Below are positions 18,416-31,960 of a stretch of 64,000 bases of DNA, piece by piece. A program made the position numbers and the translations under genes. The notes beneath the pieces were generated by a model. That model did not search any database, had not been told where the DNA came from, and worked only from the letters and a program-made list of their open reading frames with translations. How positions within the stretch are numbered: the first letter of the stretch is position 1; each line of letters starts with the position of its first letter. The stretch spans positions 1,981,390 through 2,045,389 of the forward strand of contig NW_025408680.1 of NCBI RefSeq assembly GCF_020360975.1, written 5' to 3'. This DNA comes from Hirsutella rhossiliensis. Taxonomy: Eukaryota > Ascomycota > Sordariomycetes > Hypocreales > Ophiocordycipitaceae.

Positions 18416-20389
18416 CTTAAACTCCTCCTTAATAGCTTTCTAACCTAAGATACTAATAAAAAGGGTATAAGAATAATAAGTAAGGGCTCTTATCTTAAGT
18501 AAGTAAGTAAGTAAATTAACTATTAATAGAACTTTTCTTCTTTATTATAATCCCTTTCTTTTTTATTATTTATTCCTCCCTTTACTTATAAGTTACTCTT
18601 TTAGCTCTTTTCTATCTTTACTTATATACTTCCTTCTTTAAATAATTATTTACTACCCTTTATATACTCTCTTAAGTATTTACGCTTATTATTCTTAAGG
18701 GCGTTAAGGAAATAAAGTAGTTAGCGCTTTTACTAGTCTATAGCTTTTAGTATAGTTAGATTAAATAAGCTATAGATTCTTATAGACTAATCGTTATTAT
18801 ATTACTAATAGTCTTATATAAATATATAGAGTTATAGTCGTTAATATCTTAGTAATAGTTTTAATACGTTCTTAAGTTTTTAATTCCTTTAACTTAAGTA
18901 GGTTTAAAGCTTAGTATAAACCTTATAAGGACTATAGCTAGAAAGCCTATTACTATACTTTATTTCTAGGGAGTAATAAGGCGCGCTATAAGTATTATTA
19001 AAGTCTTTAGCTTTAAGGTAATTAACTAAGCGCTTAGTAATTTTAAAGTCCTAGGGTAAGTTAAAAGCCGCGCTATCTATATTTCTTCCTTACTAGCTTC
19101 TTATTAAGTTATTAGCGGGGGTATAGTTATATATCTTTCGCTCCTTTATATATTCTAAGGAGTTATTAGTAGTAGGCGAGGAGTAGGCTTAATTAGCTAT
19201 ATATTTAAAGGGGAGAATAAAGGTATTATTTCTATATAAATAAAAGGACTAATAAGGGCGCTTAGCTCTTTCCTTTATAGACTTTAAGGTAAGGATCCTA
19301 TCTTAAGGTTACTTAAGGAAAGGCTACTTAGTTTAGATAAAGAGCTTAATTTAATTAATACTTAAAGTAATAAAGGTCTAGGCTTATTCTCGATTCCTAT
19401 TAATATAATTAAATAGTTAGGGGTCTTTTTAAAGAGGAGTTTTATAAAGAAACTATATATAGCTTAAGCAATTAAGTTTAGTTACTCTATAAGGGCTACT
19501 AGTATAAATAGCTCTTTTCTTACTCTCTATTATATACTAGTCCCTTAGTATAGGGCTAGTACTTTAACCTAGCTACTTACTTAGATCTAGTATAAGTCTA
19601 ATAAGTAATTAAATAGACTAGCTACTATATATAATAAAACGTATTATATAGACTAGCTACTATACGTTATTACGCGCGTTAAATATAAACTAGCTATTAG
19701 TTTTATAAGTTAAAGTAAAAGTAGTAATAACTATCTATATTCTTCTCTACCCGCCTAAGATCTAGCGGGTTCTTTATCTTTTATTTATACTATAGTAAGC
19801 GTAAGACCTTACTTAGGGCTTTAACCGAGTAATATCTTAACCTTATAATCGTACGACGGTAGTATAGTATATTAGCGGTATTTCCTAGTATTTTCCCTAG
19901 GTAGGCATAGGTATTTCTTTATAATTTCCCTACTATATTCTTATAATAACTTTTTAAGGAAATATTAGTATAATCCTTAAGGAGCTATTATTACTTAGGA
20001 AATTATAGTATATTCCCTATATAATATATCCCTAAGGGAAATCTTTATAAAATATCTATATAATCCGCTTAGTTATTATCTCTAGGATTTCTAGGTAATT
20101 TCTAGAGTTTACTAAGTAGCTTTTAGGTTCCTTCTTTTATAGGGAGCCTTAAGGAGTTAAGGGTAACTTCCTTAAGGGAAGCTAATATTATTATAGGTAC
20201 CTAAATTATTAAGTATAAGGTATCCTATAATAAATACCTAGGGTAAAAGAATTAACTAATATCCCTATTAGTCTCCTATAGTATTTAAGTAGGAGTCGCG
20301 CTAATAAGGAATTATAGTAAAGTTATATAGATTTCTAAGGTTAGTATAAGGGGTAACTTATATCTTATTTAAGATATAACTTAGTATAA
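18416..20389. other. RIPed DNA, unassigned
   Basis: AT-rich, CA/TG-depleted sequence. A short AAGT tetranucleotide run lies near 18493-18512. No domain was recognised on either strand. Confidence 0.55.
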
Positions 20390-20600
20390 CTAATACTAAG
20401 GGCGCGAGGCCGCTAAGCTAAGAGTAAAATACTACTAAAACTAAGGGCGCTAAGTAGCTAAACCAGGGTAATAAATAAGTAAGGCTAAGGGTATAGTATA
20501 GCTAAGCTAGGGAAAACTAATTATAACTAAGGGCGCTTTATAGCTAAGCTAGTAAAAAAATAAATAAGACTAAGGATATAACGAGGCTAAACCGGTAACT
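20390..20600. repeat. Degenerate tandem repeat with CTAAGGGCGC core
   Basis: The core CTAAGGGCGC recurs near 20396, 20441 and 20528, each followed within about 15 bases by a GCTAAGCTA or GCTAAAC segment, with weaker copies between. Units are roughly 50-80 bases. It lies between unassigned DNA and the downstream end of the unidentified protein relic. Confidence 0.5.
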
Positions 20601-20699
20601 AACTATCTTATATTATAGGGGTAATAGTAGGGCAAAGAATCTCCTCCTTAGCTTCCTCCTTTATTAGTTCCTTAGGGCTTATTAGCGCGTTATCTAAGG

Positions 20700-22240
20700 C
20701 ATCCTATATATTAAAGGTTCTATAGATAAGTATACTATAGGCGTTATTTAGGGCCGGTTCTACTAAGAGTATTATAGCTAGTTTATTATAAGAAGCTAGA
20801 ATTTAGTTATAGATTACTACTACTAGTACCTATATAGTTAGGCCTAGGTTCTAGAACCTACCTAGGTATACGTTAGTAAACTTCTAGTCTAATAAGTTAA
20901 AATAGGCTATTATATTAGCTATATAAGGGCGGGCCGCTACTAGTATATATAGGGGGCTAACGTAGGCTGCTTTTTAGCGTACTATAGCTAGCTTAGGCGA
21001 GTTATCTAAGAGGTAAGTAGCGAAAGTAAACTAATAAATAAAGCTAGTAAGTACTTTAGTAAAGGCAGCGTACTAGCTAAGCGAAAGGTCGGCGTTAGCC
21101 TCCTTATAGATAGCGGCGAATAGATTTACTTAAATTACGGCCGCGTTTAAGGCTTTATAGACTAGCGCTTTTAACCTAAAGTAGACGATACTTATATAGC
21201 CGTCTATATTAGCTAGGTTATCGTAGTATACTATAAAAGGTATAATAGGGAATAGTCTAGGTTTTCTATAGCTTAGAACCTAGAAAGGGTTAAGCTTTTA
21301 TTAGACTAGTATTAAGGCCTATTCCTTAGCGAATAGGTTAGCCCGCTTAGAGGGAGTAGAGGGCAGGGCCGCGGTAGTAGTAAGTAAGCGTTTAGTAAAA
21401 GGGTTCTTTAATAGCTTATTAAAGGTAAGGTCTACTATACTAGATCCTCCGGTCTTAGCTAGGGTACGCTTAAGGCTCTCTTTAAACTTATAGGTTCTTA
21501 GTATACTAGTAGCCTCGCGCTCCGCTACGGCGGCGGCCTTAAATATTTTTAGATAGGTAAGGAGGTACTTCGCGCTAGTAATAGTAGCGATAATCTTAAG
21601 TATCTCGGCGTCTATAAAGGCGACCTATTTAAATAGGAGCTTATTAATAACGTTAGCTAAGATAGTAGCGATCTATATAGTTTTAAGAGCGCTAGTTATT
21701 ATCTTAGTTTTATTAGGAAAGATAGCCCTATCTAGGTCGCGTAGTAATAAAGGGAGAAGCTTATCCTTATTAAATAATAAAGTAAACTACCTATAAGTAT
21801 TATAGGGGGTACTAAGGGTTTTCCCTATAATATTTAAAACTAAGGGTAGTAAGTTACTAAACGAATTACTAGAGCTTAATAGCGATAGGGTATAGTCGTT
21901 AAAGTAAACGTATAAAGGAGTACTAGGATTAAAGTAATAAGAAGCGCCGACTTACTATAGTTAGATAGTTAACGTTATATTCCTATTAGTTTAGGTAATT
22001 ATAAGAGTTATAGTAGTAATATAACGGGCGGCGGCGCTATAAAGCGTAGAGAAGTATAGCTAGTCGCGTTTATATAAGTTATAGGCTTTAGATAAAGGAA
22101 GAGATAAAAGGGCATAGTATATACCGGTTTCTACTAAGCCTCCGTTAAGATTATATCCTTCTTTAATAAAGAGGTCGCGGTAGTTAGTATATATACTATT
22201 ATTATCTTATTTATACTTAGTAAATATAGCTATATTAAAC
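20700..22240 (-). pseudogene. Unidentified RIPed protein relic of about 500 residues
   Basis: The minus strand holds one consistently readable frame in which stops are TAG or TAA only, at positions where CAG, CAA or TGG would be restored by undoing CpA/TpG-to-TpA changes. Readable segments include LFNKDKLLPLLLRDLDRA, INKLLFKQVAFIDAEI, AAAVAEREATS and NPFTKRLLTTTAALPSTPSK. Composition is that of a soluble helical protein. I do not recognise a domain, zinc finger or polymerase motif. It lies just beyond the 3' end of a chromodomain Ty3 relic in the same orientation, so it could be an unknown element protein, a host gene duplicate, or a capsid-like protein. No start codon survives. Confidence 0.5.
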
Positions 22241-22739
22241 TTAAGGTTATAAAGGAGCTCTGCTTTATTCTTATATAATTAAACTACTTAGCGGAATCCT
22301 TTAAAGCTTAGGTATAGTAGTCGGCGGTAGATTTAGTTAGAGAAATACTAGTAAGATACTAGGTCCTTACTATAATACTTATAGCCTTAGATAGTAGGAA
22401 CCTTAAATATAAGTATAAGAGGGGCGCGGTTTAGTATAAAAAAGGGAGCGTAAAAGGATAAGGAAATTAAGTTCTTAAAATAAAAATAAATATAGGTACT
22501 AAAATATAAAATTAAATTACTATTCGCTATAGGTAGCCTATTAATACTTATTAGCTAGTTAACCTATCCTTAGACTTTTAAGTAAATAAATAGTAACGGT
22601 ATATACTATATACTATTATTTCTCCCTTAGCTATAGCGGCTCGTACTATTATATAGCGCGCGCGTAGAGCTTTTAGGTATAGGTAATATAACCTTATAAT
22701 ACTCCTTACTATATATTAAATTCTTCGATAAGGTCTTTA

Positions 22740-23260
22740 GCGACGATATCCTTAGCGGCTACCTAAGAATTATAGCTACTTAGCTAGCCTTTTTAACTAA
22801 TAAGGTATTTTATATAAGTAGTCCCTTAGCTATATTTATAAGTTCTAGTATTAAGGATTCTTTTAACTTCCTAGTAGTTAGTATTAAGTTCTAGGCTAGG
22901 TTAAGCGTCTAGTTATTTAGCCGGCTATAGCTATATAATAGAAATAACGTTATAGATATTTAGGGATCCGGCTAGGTTAAGGCGGCAGGCTAGATAGCTA
23001 ATCTATTTAAGGACTTTAAACGGTTTTATATAGCGTTCCTTTAACTTCGCTACCTATTTACTAGCTATGCTATATCCTTTCCCTAGCTAGAGCTATACTT
23101 AGTTTCTAAGCTTAAACTCTAGCGCTTAGTACTTTATATTATACTGCTTTTTTATTCCCGCCTAAGCTAGAGTAATTAAGATCTTAGCTTAGTCTTAAAG
23201 TATCTTTCTATCTATTTATAGGGGGCCTTCTCTAAGGTATCGCTTACTATTATCTATTTA
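22740..23260 (-). pseudogene. RIPed integrase C-terminus and chromodomain of E1
   Basis: Minus-strand reading from 23260 gives a KKQYNIKY.ALEFK block, LGKGYSI.SK.VAKLKERYI.PFKVL and LNLAGSLNIYN, the post-core region of chromoviral integrase. At 22835-22740 follows a chromodomain relic ending in WVAAKDIVAKDLIEEF, with the tryptophans now TAG. Chromodomains bind methylated histone H3 tails. Assignment rests on spacing and residue pattern. Confidence 0.72.
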
Positions 23261-25029
23261 TATCCTAGTTAATAGCTTACTTAAAAAGGTACTAATTACT
23301 AAGGAGTAAGAGTTATTAAGGGTAAATTAAAGTAATAGTAATACGTCGACCTATCGATAAGATAGGAAGTTAGTTATAAAAAACTAAAGTATAGTTTTAA
23401 CTACTTAGTTATATTATTTAGATAAGCTATTAGTCTAAGGATACTAAGCTATAGATACTAGTAACTTAGACCTATATACTATTTATAGTCCTTTTTAAAA
23501 CACCGAAAGAACTTAGGGTCTTAGTTAAAGATAATCTAAGTAGGAATCCTTTAGTTATAGCGTATTAACTTAGTAAATAATACTTTAGCTTAGTCCTTTA
23601 TAGTAAACTAATTATAGCTTAAGATAAGGAGCTTTATTTTTAAGAACTTATTAGTTACCGTTAATAGTATATTATAGTAGACCTTAATAAGTAGTATCTA
23701 TAGAGTTTAGTCTATAAAGACGTTTAAGAGCTTTATAACGAAATCTATAGCGATTATATAAAAAGGTAAGGCTAAGGAAGTAATTAAAACTAACTTATTA
23801 AGGGCCTTTAACTAGTTAGTTTAGTTCTTATAGTAAGCGTTATACTTATTAATAAAGCTATCGATAAGTTTCTTAAGGCTAGTAATAGTAAATATAAAAG
23901 ATAACTCCTCTTATATTCTTTACTATCTAAGGTAAAATTTATATATATAGTTATTAGTAATAATTTCCTTAGTATAGGTAGTAAGGATATAGAGCTAATA
24001 ATAACCTTTAAGCTTAACTAAGTAAAGTAACTTATTCTACTAAATAAATAAGAGACCGACCTAGGACTTATTACTTTTAAGCTACTTTAGTATACCGGCT
24101 TACCTAGGTTCTTTTATATATACTTCTTAGATCTTTTAGTATAAGTTAGGTTAAATAAAGGATTTTATAACTATATAAGCGTATTTAACTAGCGCTTTAT
24201 CTTCTTAAACGCGGTTTAATTCCCTAGGTTTATATTTCCTAGGTATTATAGATAGTAGTTAAGATAGTATATTAGTAAGAATATTTATAGTTCTAAGAAT
24301 ATAGTAGACCTTTAAAGGAAACTAGCTAAGGTACTATAAAGTAAGTACGCGCTAATTATTTATCTTTATACTAATAGTAAATAGCGATATTTACTTTAGA
24401 ATTACGCTTATAGCGGTATAGTTAGTTAGTATAATAACCTTTAATAGTAAGGTAGAGATAATATATAACTAGAGCTTTTAATATACCTAGGAAAGATAAG
24501 CGACTTTAAGTTTAATAAGCTAGTATCTAAGCTCTTTACTAGTTAAGCGTTTACTAATATAAAGGATTAGCTAGATACTTATTTAAGGTAAGGTTCTTCC
24601 TAGGTTTTAGTCTACCCTTAGTACTAAGTAAAAGGCTACTACTATAAAGCCTAGCTCGCGGCTAGCGTTAATTTATAAGAATAATAGCTATTATAGGTCG
24701 AAATAGTATAGCCGTATTAGTTTTATAAAAGCGTTTATAATATCTTAAAAGGCCTATTCCTTTACTAAGGACGGTTAGTACGTTACCTTAAAGGTATATT
24801 TATTCCTTACTAATCCTTTAGGTAGCGCTTAACTATCCTACGCTTCCTTAAGTATCGCTGTTTTCTAAACCTAGAGCGCCTCTACCCTTTAAGAGAAGTA
24901 AGCTACTAAGTACTATAGGTAGTTAACTAAGCTAAGCTACTTTTCTAGTACCTATAAAGTATTTAGAAACTCTATATCCTATAATACTTATACTTATTTT
25001 TTAGTATTTATTAAGCTAATACTATTAAC

Positions 25030-25680
25030 TTAAAATCTTAATAGTTTTATAAATAAGTAACCTAAGAATAATTTCGATCTAGCTAAGGCTAGGTTATAGT
25101 CTATAAAGAGTTAAAAGATAGCTAAAAGTAACGAACATAGTTATTTTCTATATCTAAGTATATTACGATATTATTAATATACTTAAAGAAATATTTTATA
25201 TATTCCTAAAGGATTTAGTCTATAAATTATTAAATATATATAAGTAAGTTCTTATATCTTATTAGGGCTACTATTAGTCGTTCTAAGCCTTTATAGCTAA
25301 TTACTATAAACCTTTCTTAATACTCATATAGATAAAGAACTAATAAAAAAGACTAAGCGTTTATAGCGGAAATAAAGTATTTCCTTTATAGCTTTTAAAT
25401 TATATCTCCTTAAAGCGGTATTAAGTAAGCGTCTAAGATAGCTATACTATTAAGAGCATATAAGTCTATTACTATTTAGCCCTTTTTATTACTATATACT
25501 ATTCTCTAGACTATAAATATAAAGCAAGCGAATAGGGTTACCTTTATAGCTTATTTTATATATCCCTTTTAGTATAAGTCCTTATAGGTTTAATCGATTA
25601 TCGCCTTATCCTTTTAGCTAAGCGGGTAAGCCTTAAAAGCTAGTTTTTATAAGTATTAATTTTCTACTAGCGGAATATAT
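25030..25680 (-). pseudogene. RIPed reverse transcriptase of E1
   Basis: The minus frame shows an IVIKRAK block, a LYALNSIAILDAYLIPL-like fingers segment, SSFFYQFF (from the ALD-SSFFYQF palm block), an IKGQERLxxALMGYKNSP-like segment, and the catalytic loop YIxDIVIYLDTEDD-like region at about 25147-25183. Stops fall at Gln and Trp positions. The pattern is Ty3/gypsy and differs from the RTs at 5870-6360 and 29990-30613, so it is a separate family. Confidence 0.72.
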
Positions 25681-26781
25681 ATATAGTAGTCTAGGTAGAC
25701 CTTAATAGTACCTTAGTCCTTTTATAAGGTTAAGAAGAAAGCGACTATATATTAGATCTTTTCTATAAACGCGGGGTCTTAATTATAAAATTTAATATCC
25801 TTTAAAGTAGTTATCTTTAAGAGGCTATAGTCTTATAAAATCCTAATCTTATAGTTCGGAGTCTATTTATACGTCTATAAAAGGAGTTCCCCCTTAATAA
25901 ACTTAAGGCTCCCTCTCTCTAAGGTTTCTACTAATAGGTTAATATCTTAGTATAGTTTACTATATTTTATAGTCTTTTATTTAGCTAGCTCTTTAGTCGG
26001 AGTTACCCTAGCTAGGGTTTCCTTAGGTAGGTCGATCTATAAAAACTATATTTTATCGCTAAGGTCTATTAGTATTCCTAAGTACTATCCTTTCTTAAAT
26101 CGGTCGCGGCTAGCGGTAGTATTAACCGCCGTAATAAGAGTTATACCTTAGATTAGGTTATAGGCTAATAATAGGTCTCTTAGAAAAAATACTAAGTTAC
26201 GATCCCTTAGTACGTCCTTAATTTATATTAATAAGCGTTTATAAGCGTTCTATCTTATATATAAGGACGTCGACGTTAACAGTATATAACTTAATAATAA
26301 ATTAGGTAGCCTTATTAGGTTAAGCGAGCTATAACTATTAGGTTACTATATACGCTAATAAATATTATTTCCTTAGAGTTTAAGATATTAACTTTATTTA
26401 GTACTAAGAAATCTTATCTAAGTAATAATCTTATAGATAGGGTCTAAACTACTTAGGCGCTAATAGTAAATTACTTAACCTTAAATCCTATTTTTTATTT
26501 CCCTAAGATATTAATTATTTAGGTCGCTTAACCCTTAGTTTAGCTTTTCCTTATACTAGATAGTAAAACCTACTAGGTTATATTAAGGGCTATATAGTTA
26601 AAGTAGTTAAGCTAGTCTTCCTTAATTATAAAGGGGGCTATACTAAAGTCTATATATACGTTTAATAGTTAGTCTAGGCCTTTAGTTTTAAAGATAGATA
26701 TCTAAGCGTATATAAACTAAGATAGCTTTATTAGATTTAATATTTTAGTTTATAGCGCCGCTCTTATAGTTAGCTAGTTCT

Positions 26782-27245
26782 TATAACGACTAGTATTATT
26801 CTTAAAGGATAAACCTATCGAGGGGTTTATATTAGTAGATATAATAAGGCGTAGTCTAAGTAATAATAAGTATATTATATTAGTAATAAGTTAGAGGTTA
26901 TAGACTATAAACTATAACTAGGTAATTAAGTAATCGGAATTAAAGATAAGATCGTAATAAAGATTATAATAATTATATTAAAAGCTATTAAGCTATCTAT
27001 CTAAAGGAGTATAAGTAGGTAGCTATATATACTTATAAAGACTATCCTTAGATTATAGGCCTAGCTATAATCCCTAACGTTAGATTATATAGAGCGTAGT
27101 AATCTTAATAATCTTAGATTACTTAGATCTCTACGATCCCCTTAATCCTATATCTATTAAATAGTTATACTAACTATTTATCCGTTTAGACTATATTATA
27201 TACTTAACGCGGTCGACTATTAGCGGCCTAATAGCTATAGTTATA
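26782..27245 (-). repeat. 5' LTR of E1, RIPed
   Basis: Read on the minus strand it begins TTATAACTATAG and ends CTAGTCGTTATA. It aligns over most of its about 464 bp with the plus-strand solo LTR at 57524-57990; a central part (about 27060-27200) is diverged. TATAAC...GTTATA ends are consistent with TGTAAC...GTTACA before RIP. Confidence 0.7.
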
Positions 27246-30200
27246 ATATAATATCTCCCCTCCTTTTAGTCTTATTTATAAGACCTACTATAAGTGCTTT
27301 AGCCGCTATATATAAATATACCTTTATTATATTATATATAAGTATATTATTCCTTATTTCTTTATCCTTTTAGGATATACTACTAATAGTATATCTAGTT
27401 ATATACTAAAAAATCGTTCTTAAAAAGCCTCTAAGCGCGCTACTCTTACTAAATATATTAACTTAAGTAGAAATCCTATTAATATACTATATACTTAATA
27501 CTTTAAGGTAAAGAAGATAAATTATTAGATAGCCGAAAATTCTTCGCGCTATAATAATTATATTACTAGTAGTTATCCTTATTATAATAGTATTTTAGTA
27601 GCCTCTTCTTATAGGTGTCTTTTAATTCTTTTTATATATAGTAGCTAATATATTTCTTTTAGTAACTAAATAATTAGCGGAGTAGTATAGGCTATATTTT
27701 AAAGAGGAGGAAGCTAGGGAAGCCTTATTAGAGCTTTAAGTATAGCTTATAAACCTTTAGTTATAAATATTTATCGCCGTTAATCGTTTAGCTTATATCT
27801 AGAAGATTTAAAATTATATAAAGGAAAAGAGTTCTAAGTTATTTCGTTATAGTATCTAAGAAGTAAATACTAAGGATAGCGTTTTACTTATACTTAATAC
27901 GTATAAGCATTAAGTAGTAAATAATATATAATTATTAAGCGTTCTTAATAAGGCGAATTATTCCTTATTTAATATTAGTAAGGAGTTTATAAATCTTAGT
28001 CCTTTAATCCTTCTTAAACCTTCTAGTAAAATTATTAAAGTAAAGAGCTATAGTAGGTTAAGTGCTTAAGTAGTTCCTAGGTATTTTCCTTTAGTCTATA
28101 TCCCTTTTACTTAATAAGGTATTCTTATTACTAACTTTATTTTCTTATATCTAGTATTTATTTTACTTTATATTCTTAATTATTATCGATTTTAATTTTT
28201 TCCTATAGTTTAGCTTTTTATAGCGCTAGTTTTAATAATAAGATATAAAATATTAGGTATATTTATATCGTTATTAGTAGCGAAAGTTTATAGTTAACTT
28301 TTAAAATAGTTTTCTTAACCTTAAACGATCTAAGTTTCTTAAAATCTAATTTATTACTTAGTTATTTTATTTTAATATTTTATTATATAAGGTAGACTAT
28401 ATCTCCTTCTTAAAAGATTAGTCCCTATAATCTTTTTTAATTATAGTAAGTAAATATTCGTTCTTTAATAAATTAAAGTTCTTATTATATTTCTTTATAT
28501 AATTTTTATAGCTAATCTACTTATAGTATCGCTTATTTTACTTATAGTCCTTATTAAGTAACTTTAAATACTTCTAGGTTATATTTATAATTAGCGTATA
28601 TTAGTAAGAGCTTAGTTATTTCTATAACTAAGCTATTATAAGCTAGTTATACTATTAATAGCTATTTAACTTAATCGTTTTATTTATAGCTAATATAGTA
28701 TCGTAAATATTATTTAAGCGTTTAGTTAAGTCGTTCTATTTATCTATTTATTTATAGGTAATAAGCTATACTAAGCTTATATTTCGTCCTTAATTATACT
28801 ATAAGAGCTTATTAAAATTTAGCTATAAATATACTTCCTTTATTAAAGATAATCTTATTTAGTAGTCTATAATTAATAATAATTATCTATAGGAATATAT
28901 ATACTAGCTCTTTTATATTACTTACTTTTTTATATTATAAAAAGTATCTATACTTCGTTAATCTATTAGTAATAACGAATATACTATTATACTTAACGTT
29001 AGTTATAAGTTTATTTAATAGTAGTAGCTTTATAATATAATCGAAAGCTATTAAATCCTATAGTTTCTCTAGTACTAGTAGCGGTTATAATTCTCTATAT
29101 AGTTTATATTATTTAGCTTTACTTTATATATAAAGTTTATATTCTTTAATAACTTATTATACTACTTCTTTAAGCTATAAGAAGTTATATTATTATTTAA
29201 TCCGTTTTATTATTCTTTAGATTCCTTAGTATTTATATATTAAATATTTATATATATCTTATATAACTTTATCTTATAATTTTATTAGTATCTAGATTTT
29301 ATTTTTATATATTAAAACTTCTAAATATTCTATATTATATCCGTTTAGTACTTTATATTCTTTTATTTATTTTAAGATCTTTTAGTATATTAAGTTAGTA
29401 GGTTATACTTTAAATATTATATTTAGCTATCGTTACTAGTAGTTATTATTTTTATTAATTTCTAGAAGCTATCCTTTTACTATAGGTGCTTCTATACTAT
29501 AGTTACTTTATTAACTAAGGGTATTAGCTTAACTATTTTCTATTCCTTTTCGATAGATTATTTTATAGTCGAATTCTAATAAATACTCGGCTTATTAGAT
29601 CTATCGTCCGTTTAACTATTATATTATTATAAAGTATAAGATATTTTTATAATCTATATAAACCTTAACTTTATACTTACTTTTAAGAAGGTAGTATTAA
29701 AATTCCTTAAAAACTTAAATAATAATAAGGAATTCTTTATTATAGATAAGGTAATTAAGTTCTATACTATATAGCTCTTTTAAGTAAAATATAATTAGTT
29801 ATAGTCTTCCTTTATTATCTTTTTATTTAATTTATACTCTTAAAGTAAAGTCTAATATATTAGTTTTAAGTTTAATTTATCGTTTTTAGTTAAAAGTAGT
29901 TAAGACTAGTTCTTATATAATTATAGTTTTAATATATTTAAAAGCTTTATTAGCTTTATCGTCCTATATAAATTCTTTTTCCTTCTTTATAAAGTCGTAT
30001 AATAGTACTATAATCTTTCTAAAATCTTTAATAAATCGTTAGTAGTAATTTATAAATCCTAGGAAACTTTATATATCCTTAACGTTCTTTAGCGTTAGCT
30101 ATTCTTTAACTAAGTTAATCTTATCTTATTATATTTATATCTCTCTTAATAAGATTATATATCTAAGGAAATCTACTTCCTATATATAGAACTTACTTTT

Positions 30201-30613
30201 CTTTAGTTTAACTAATAACTTTATATTTTAAAGTACGCGGAGTACCTTATAGATATATTCCTTATATTCTTTTAGGGTATCTAAAAAGATTAAGATATTA
30301 TCTAAGTATACTACTATAAAGATATCTAAGTATTTATATAGGATATTATTAATTATCCGTTAAAAGGTAGCTAGTATATTTATAAGTCTAAATAGTATTA
30401 CTAAATATTTAAATAGTCTGAATTTCGTTTTAAAAGCTATTATATATTTATATCCCTTTTTTATATATATTAAGTTATAGGCGCCTTTAAGATTAAGGGC
30501 TATAAACTATTTTTTACTATATAGTTAATCTTATAGTTTTAATATAAGTAGTAATAGTATTCGGTCTTTTATTATAATATCGTTTAAGCGTCTATAGTTA
30601 ATAACTAGTTTAA
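27246..30613 (-). mobile_element. RIPed chromodomain Ty3/gypsy relic (E2), 5' part missing
   Basis: The minus strand begins abruptly within RT at about 30613 (at the NYRRLND block) and continues through RT, RNase H (about 29950-29450), integrase (about 29200-28300) and an integrase C-terminus followed by a chromodomain-like start (EYKVKxILD, about 28180-28000). Gag, protease and the RT N-terminus are absent: X copy A begins exactly there. The 3' LTR presumably lies in 27246-28000 but was not delimited. Confidence 0.75.
29990..30613 (-). pseudogene. RIPed reverse transcriptase of E2, N-terminally truncated
   Basis: The minus frame reads NYRRLNDI, IKDR, KGYKYITAFKTKFRLFKYLV, ATF.RIINNIL and the catalytic loop VYLDNILIF (YLDD before RIP) at about 30290-30313. 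KLKKSKFYI, then SFLGFINYYQRFIKDF close the domain. Very few stops interrupt it, which makes it the most legible relic RT in the window. Confidence 0.85.
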
Positions 30614-30641
30614 TAGGTAAGATTATACCCTTATAGATATT

Positions 30642-31116
30642 TCTCGTAAAGAGAGATATAAGAAGTATATAAAAATATATAAAGGTAAAATTAAAAGTAA
30701 GGGGTTAAATAGGTAGGGTATATAAATTTAATTCTTATAGGAGTAGTAATTATAGTAAGGGAGTAATTATTATATTGCCTTTATTATCCTTCTTTCCTCT
30801 ATCTAACACCCCTCTTTATACCTATTTAGTATCTTAATTAATAAAGAAGATCTTACTTAAAGAAGCTACTAATATCCTTTCGACTACTAAGCTTTTTACC
30901 GGTTTTTTCCCCTCCTCTCTAGCCGTTGCCGGCATATCCGTCTTATCTCTCGCTACCTCTATAGGAAGCTATCGCTACTTCTACTTCCCCTCTTACCCCT
31001 ACCCTCCTCTCTATACCTCCTTTTAGCTCCTTCCTTAAAACCTGTTTTTTAGCTTCCTAGGTCCCTTATACTAAGGGATATCTCTAAGAACTACGAAATT
31101 AGGCCACGCTTCGACA
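30642..31116 (-). repeat. 3' LTR of Copia1
   Basis: About 475 bp, over 90% matched by eye to 36458-36934 and also to the solo LTR at 62988-63446. On the minus strand the termini approximate TGTCG...CGAGA. The left terminus here is TCTCGTAAAG where the right copy has TCTCGCGAAG. Confidence 0.88.
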
Positions 31117-31499
31117 TACCCCCTAGCTATAGCTTGCCCTTATAGAAAGGGTAAGCTAAATACCTAGGCCGGTAAGCGTATAGAGGAGGTCTTAGTCTAT
31201 ACTTATCCCTTACTTAAGAAATCCGGGTTTTAGCCCTAGGCTCTTTTAGACCTACTTTAGGAAAAGGGGCCTTAAGGAGGAAATTAAGTCCTATAAGAAA
31301 GGGGGGCTTCTTTAAGGATAAGTCCCTAAAAAGGGGGCCTTTAAGAAGAATAACTCCTAATTAAGCTAGGGGCCCTCCTCTAAGATAAGTCCTAATTCCT
31401 CTCTTTAGCTATAGACGTCTCCTTCCTCCTACGTACTATTAGCTCCTCTCGTAGACTCTTAAGGCAGGCTTCTAAGGATAGCTTCTCTCGAACGTCTTC

Positions 31500-31960
31500 T
31501 AGCCTAATTTACTATAAAAAGATAGCTAGCTTCTACTTTAGTAGGGGCTTCGTAAGACTATCGGCTTTTATTAATACCGTTAGAACCTAATAGATAGAAA
31601 TAAGTCCCCTTTAGACTTCTTAGCGTAACTAATGCTAGTAGATATCGATATACTATAGCTAGGTCGATAGCTTACTATTTTCCTCCGTAAGTATTCGTAT
31701 AGTCTACGTATTATCGTATTCTATAGCTAACGGGGACGGAATTTATAGTTATAAAGATATTAGCAGCCGGCTAAGGAAAATCGCTTCTTTTAACGCTTCT
31801 AAGAGAGCTAGTAGCTCTGCCTCCATGCTTAATATAGTAACGGTAGCTTGCTTCGAAGCTCTCTAAGCAATAGTTCCTCTAAAAAGGGATATAATATACC
31901 CTTATAAGCTCTTTATATCTAAGGAATTATCCGTAAAGGACGAATCGCTTAAATAAAGGA
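31500..31960 (-). pseudogene. RIPed copia RNase H
   Basis: The minus frame reads SKQATVTILSMEAELLALLEALKEAIFL-like blocks (the ASKQ...STEAEL motif of copia RNase H), then LAIEYDNT.TIRILTEENSKL. The second aspartate sits in YDNT. In-frame stops replace Gln and Trp. It removes RNA from the cDNA hybrid in an active element. Confidence 0.85.

Larger units (their letters stand above)
22450..27245 (-). mobile_element. RIPed chromodomain Ty3/gypsy relic (E1)
   Basis: The minus strand reads 5' LTR (27245-26782), a gag/protease zone (26780-25700, poorly readable), RT (about 25680-25030), RNase H and integrase, an integrase C-terminal GPF-like block and a chromodomain at about 22835-22740. Chromodomain-bearing integrases define chromoviruses, which direct insertion to heterochromatin. 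The 5' LTR matches a solo LTR at 57524-57990. I could not find the 3' LTR on the left side, so the left limit is approximate. Confidence 0.75.
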
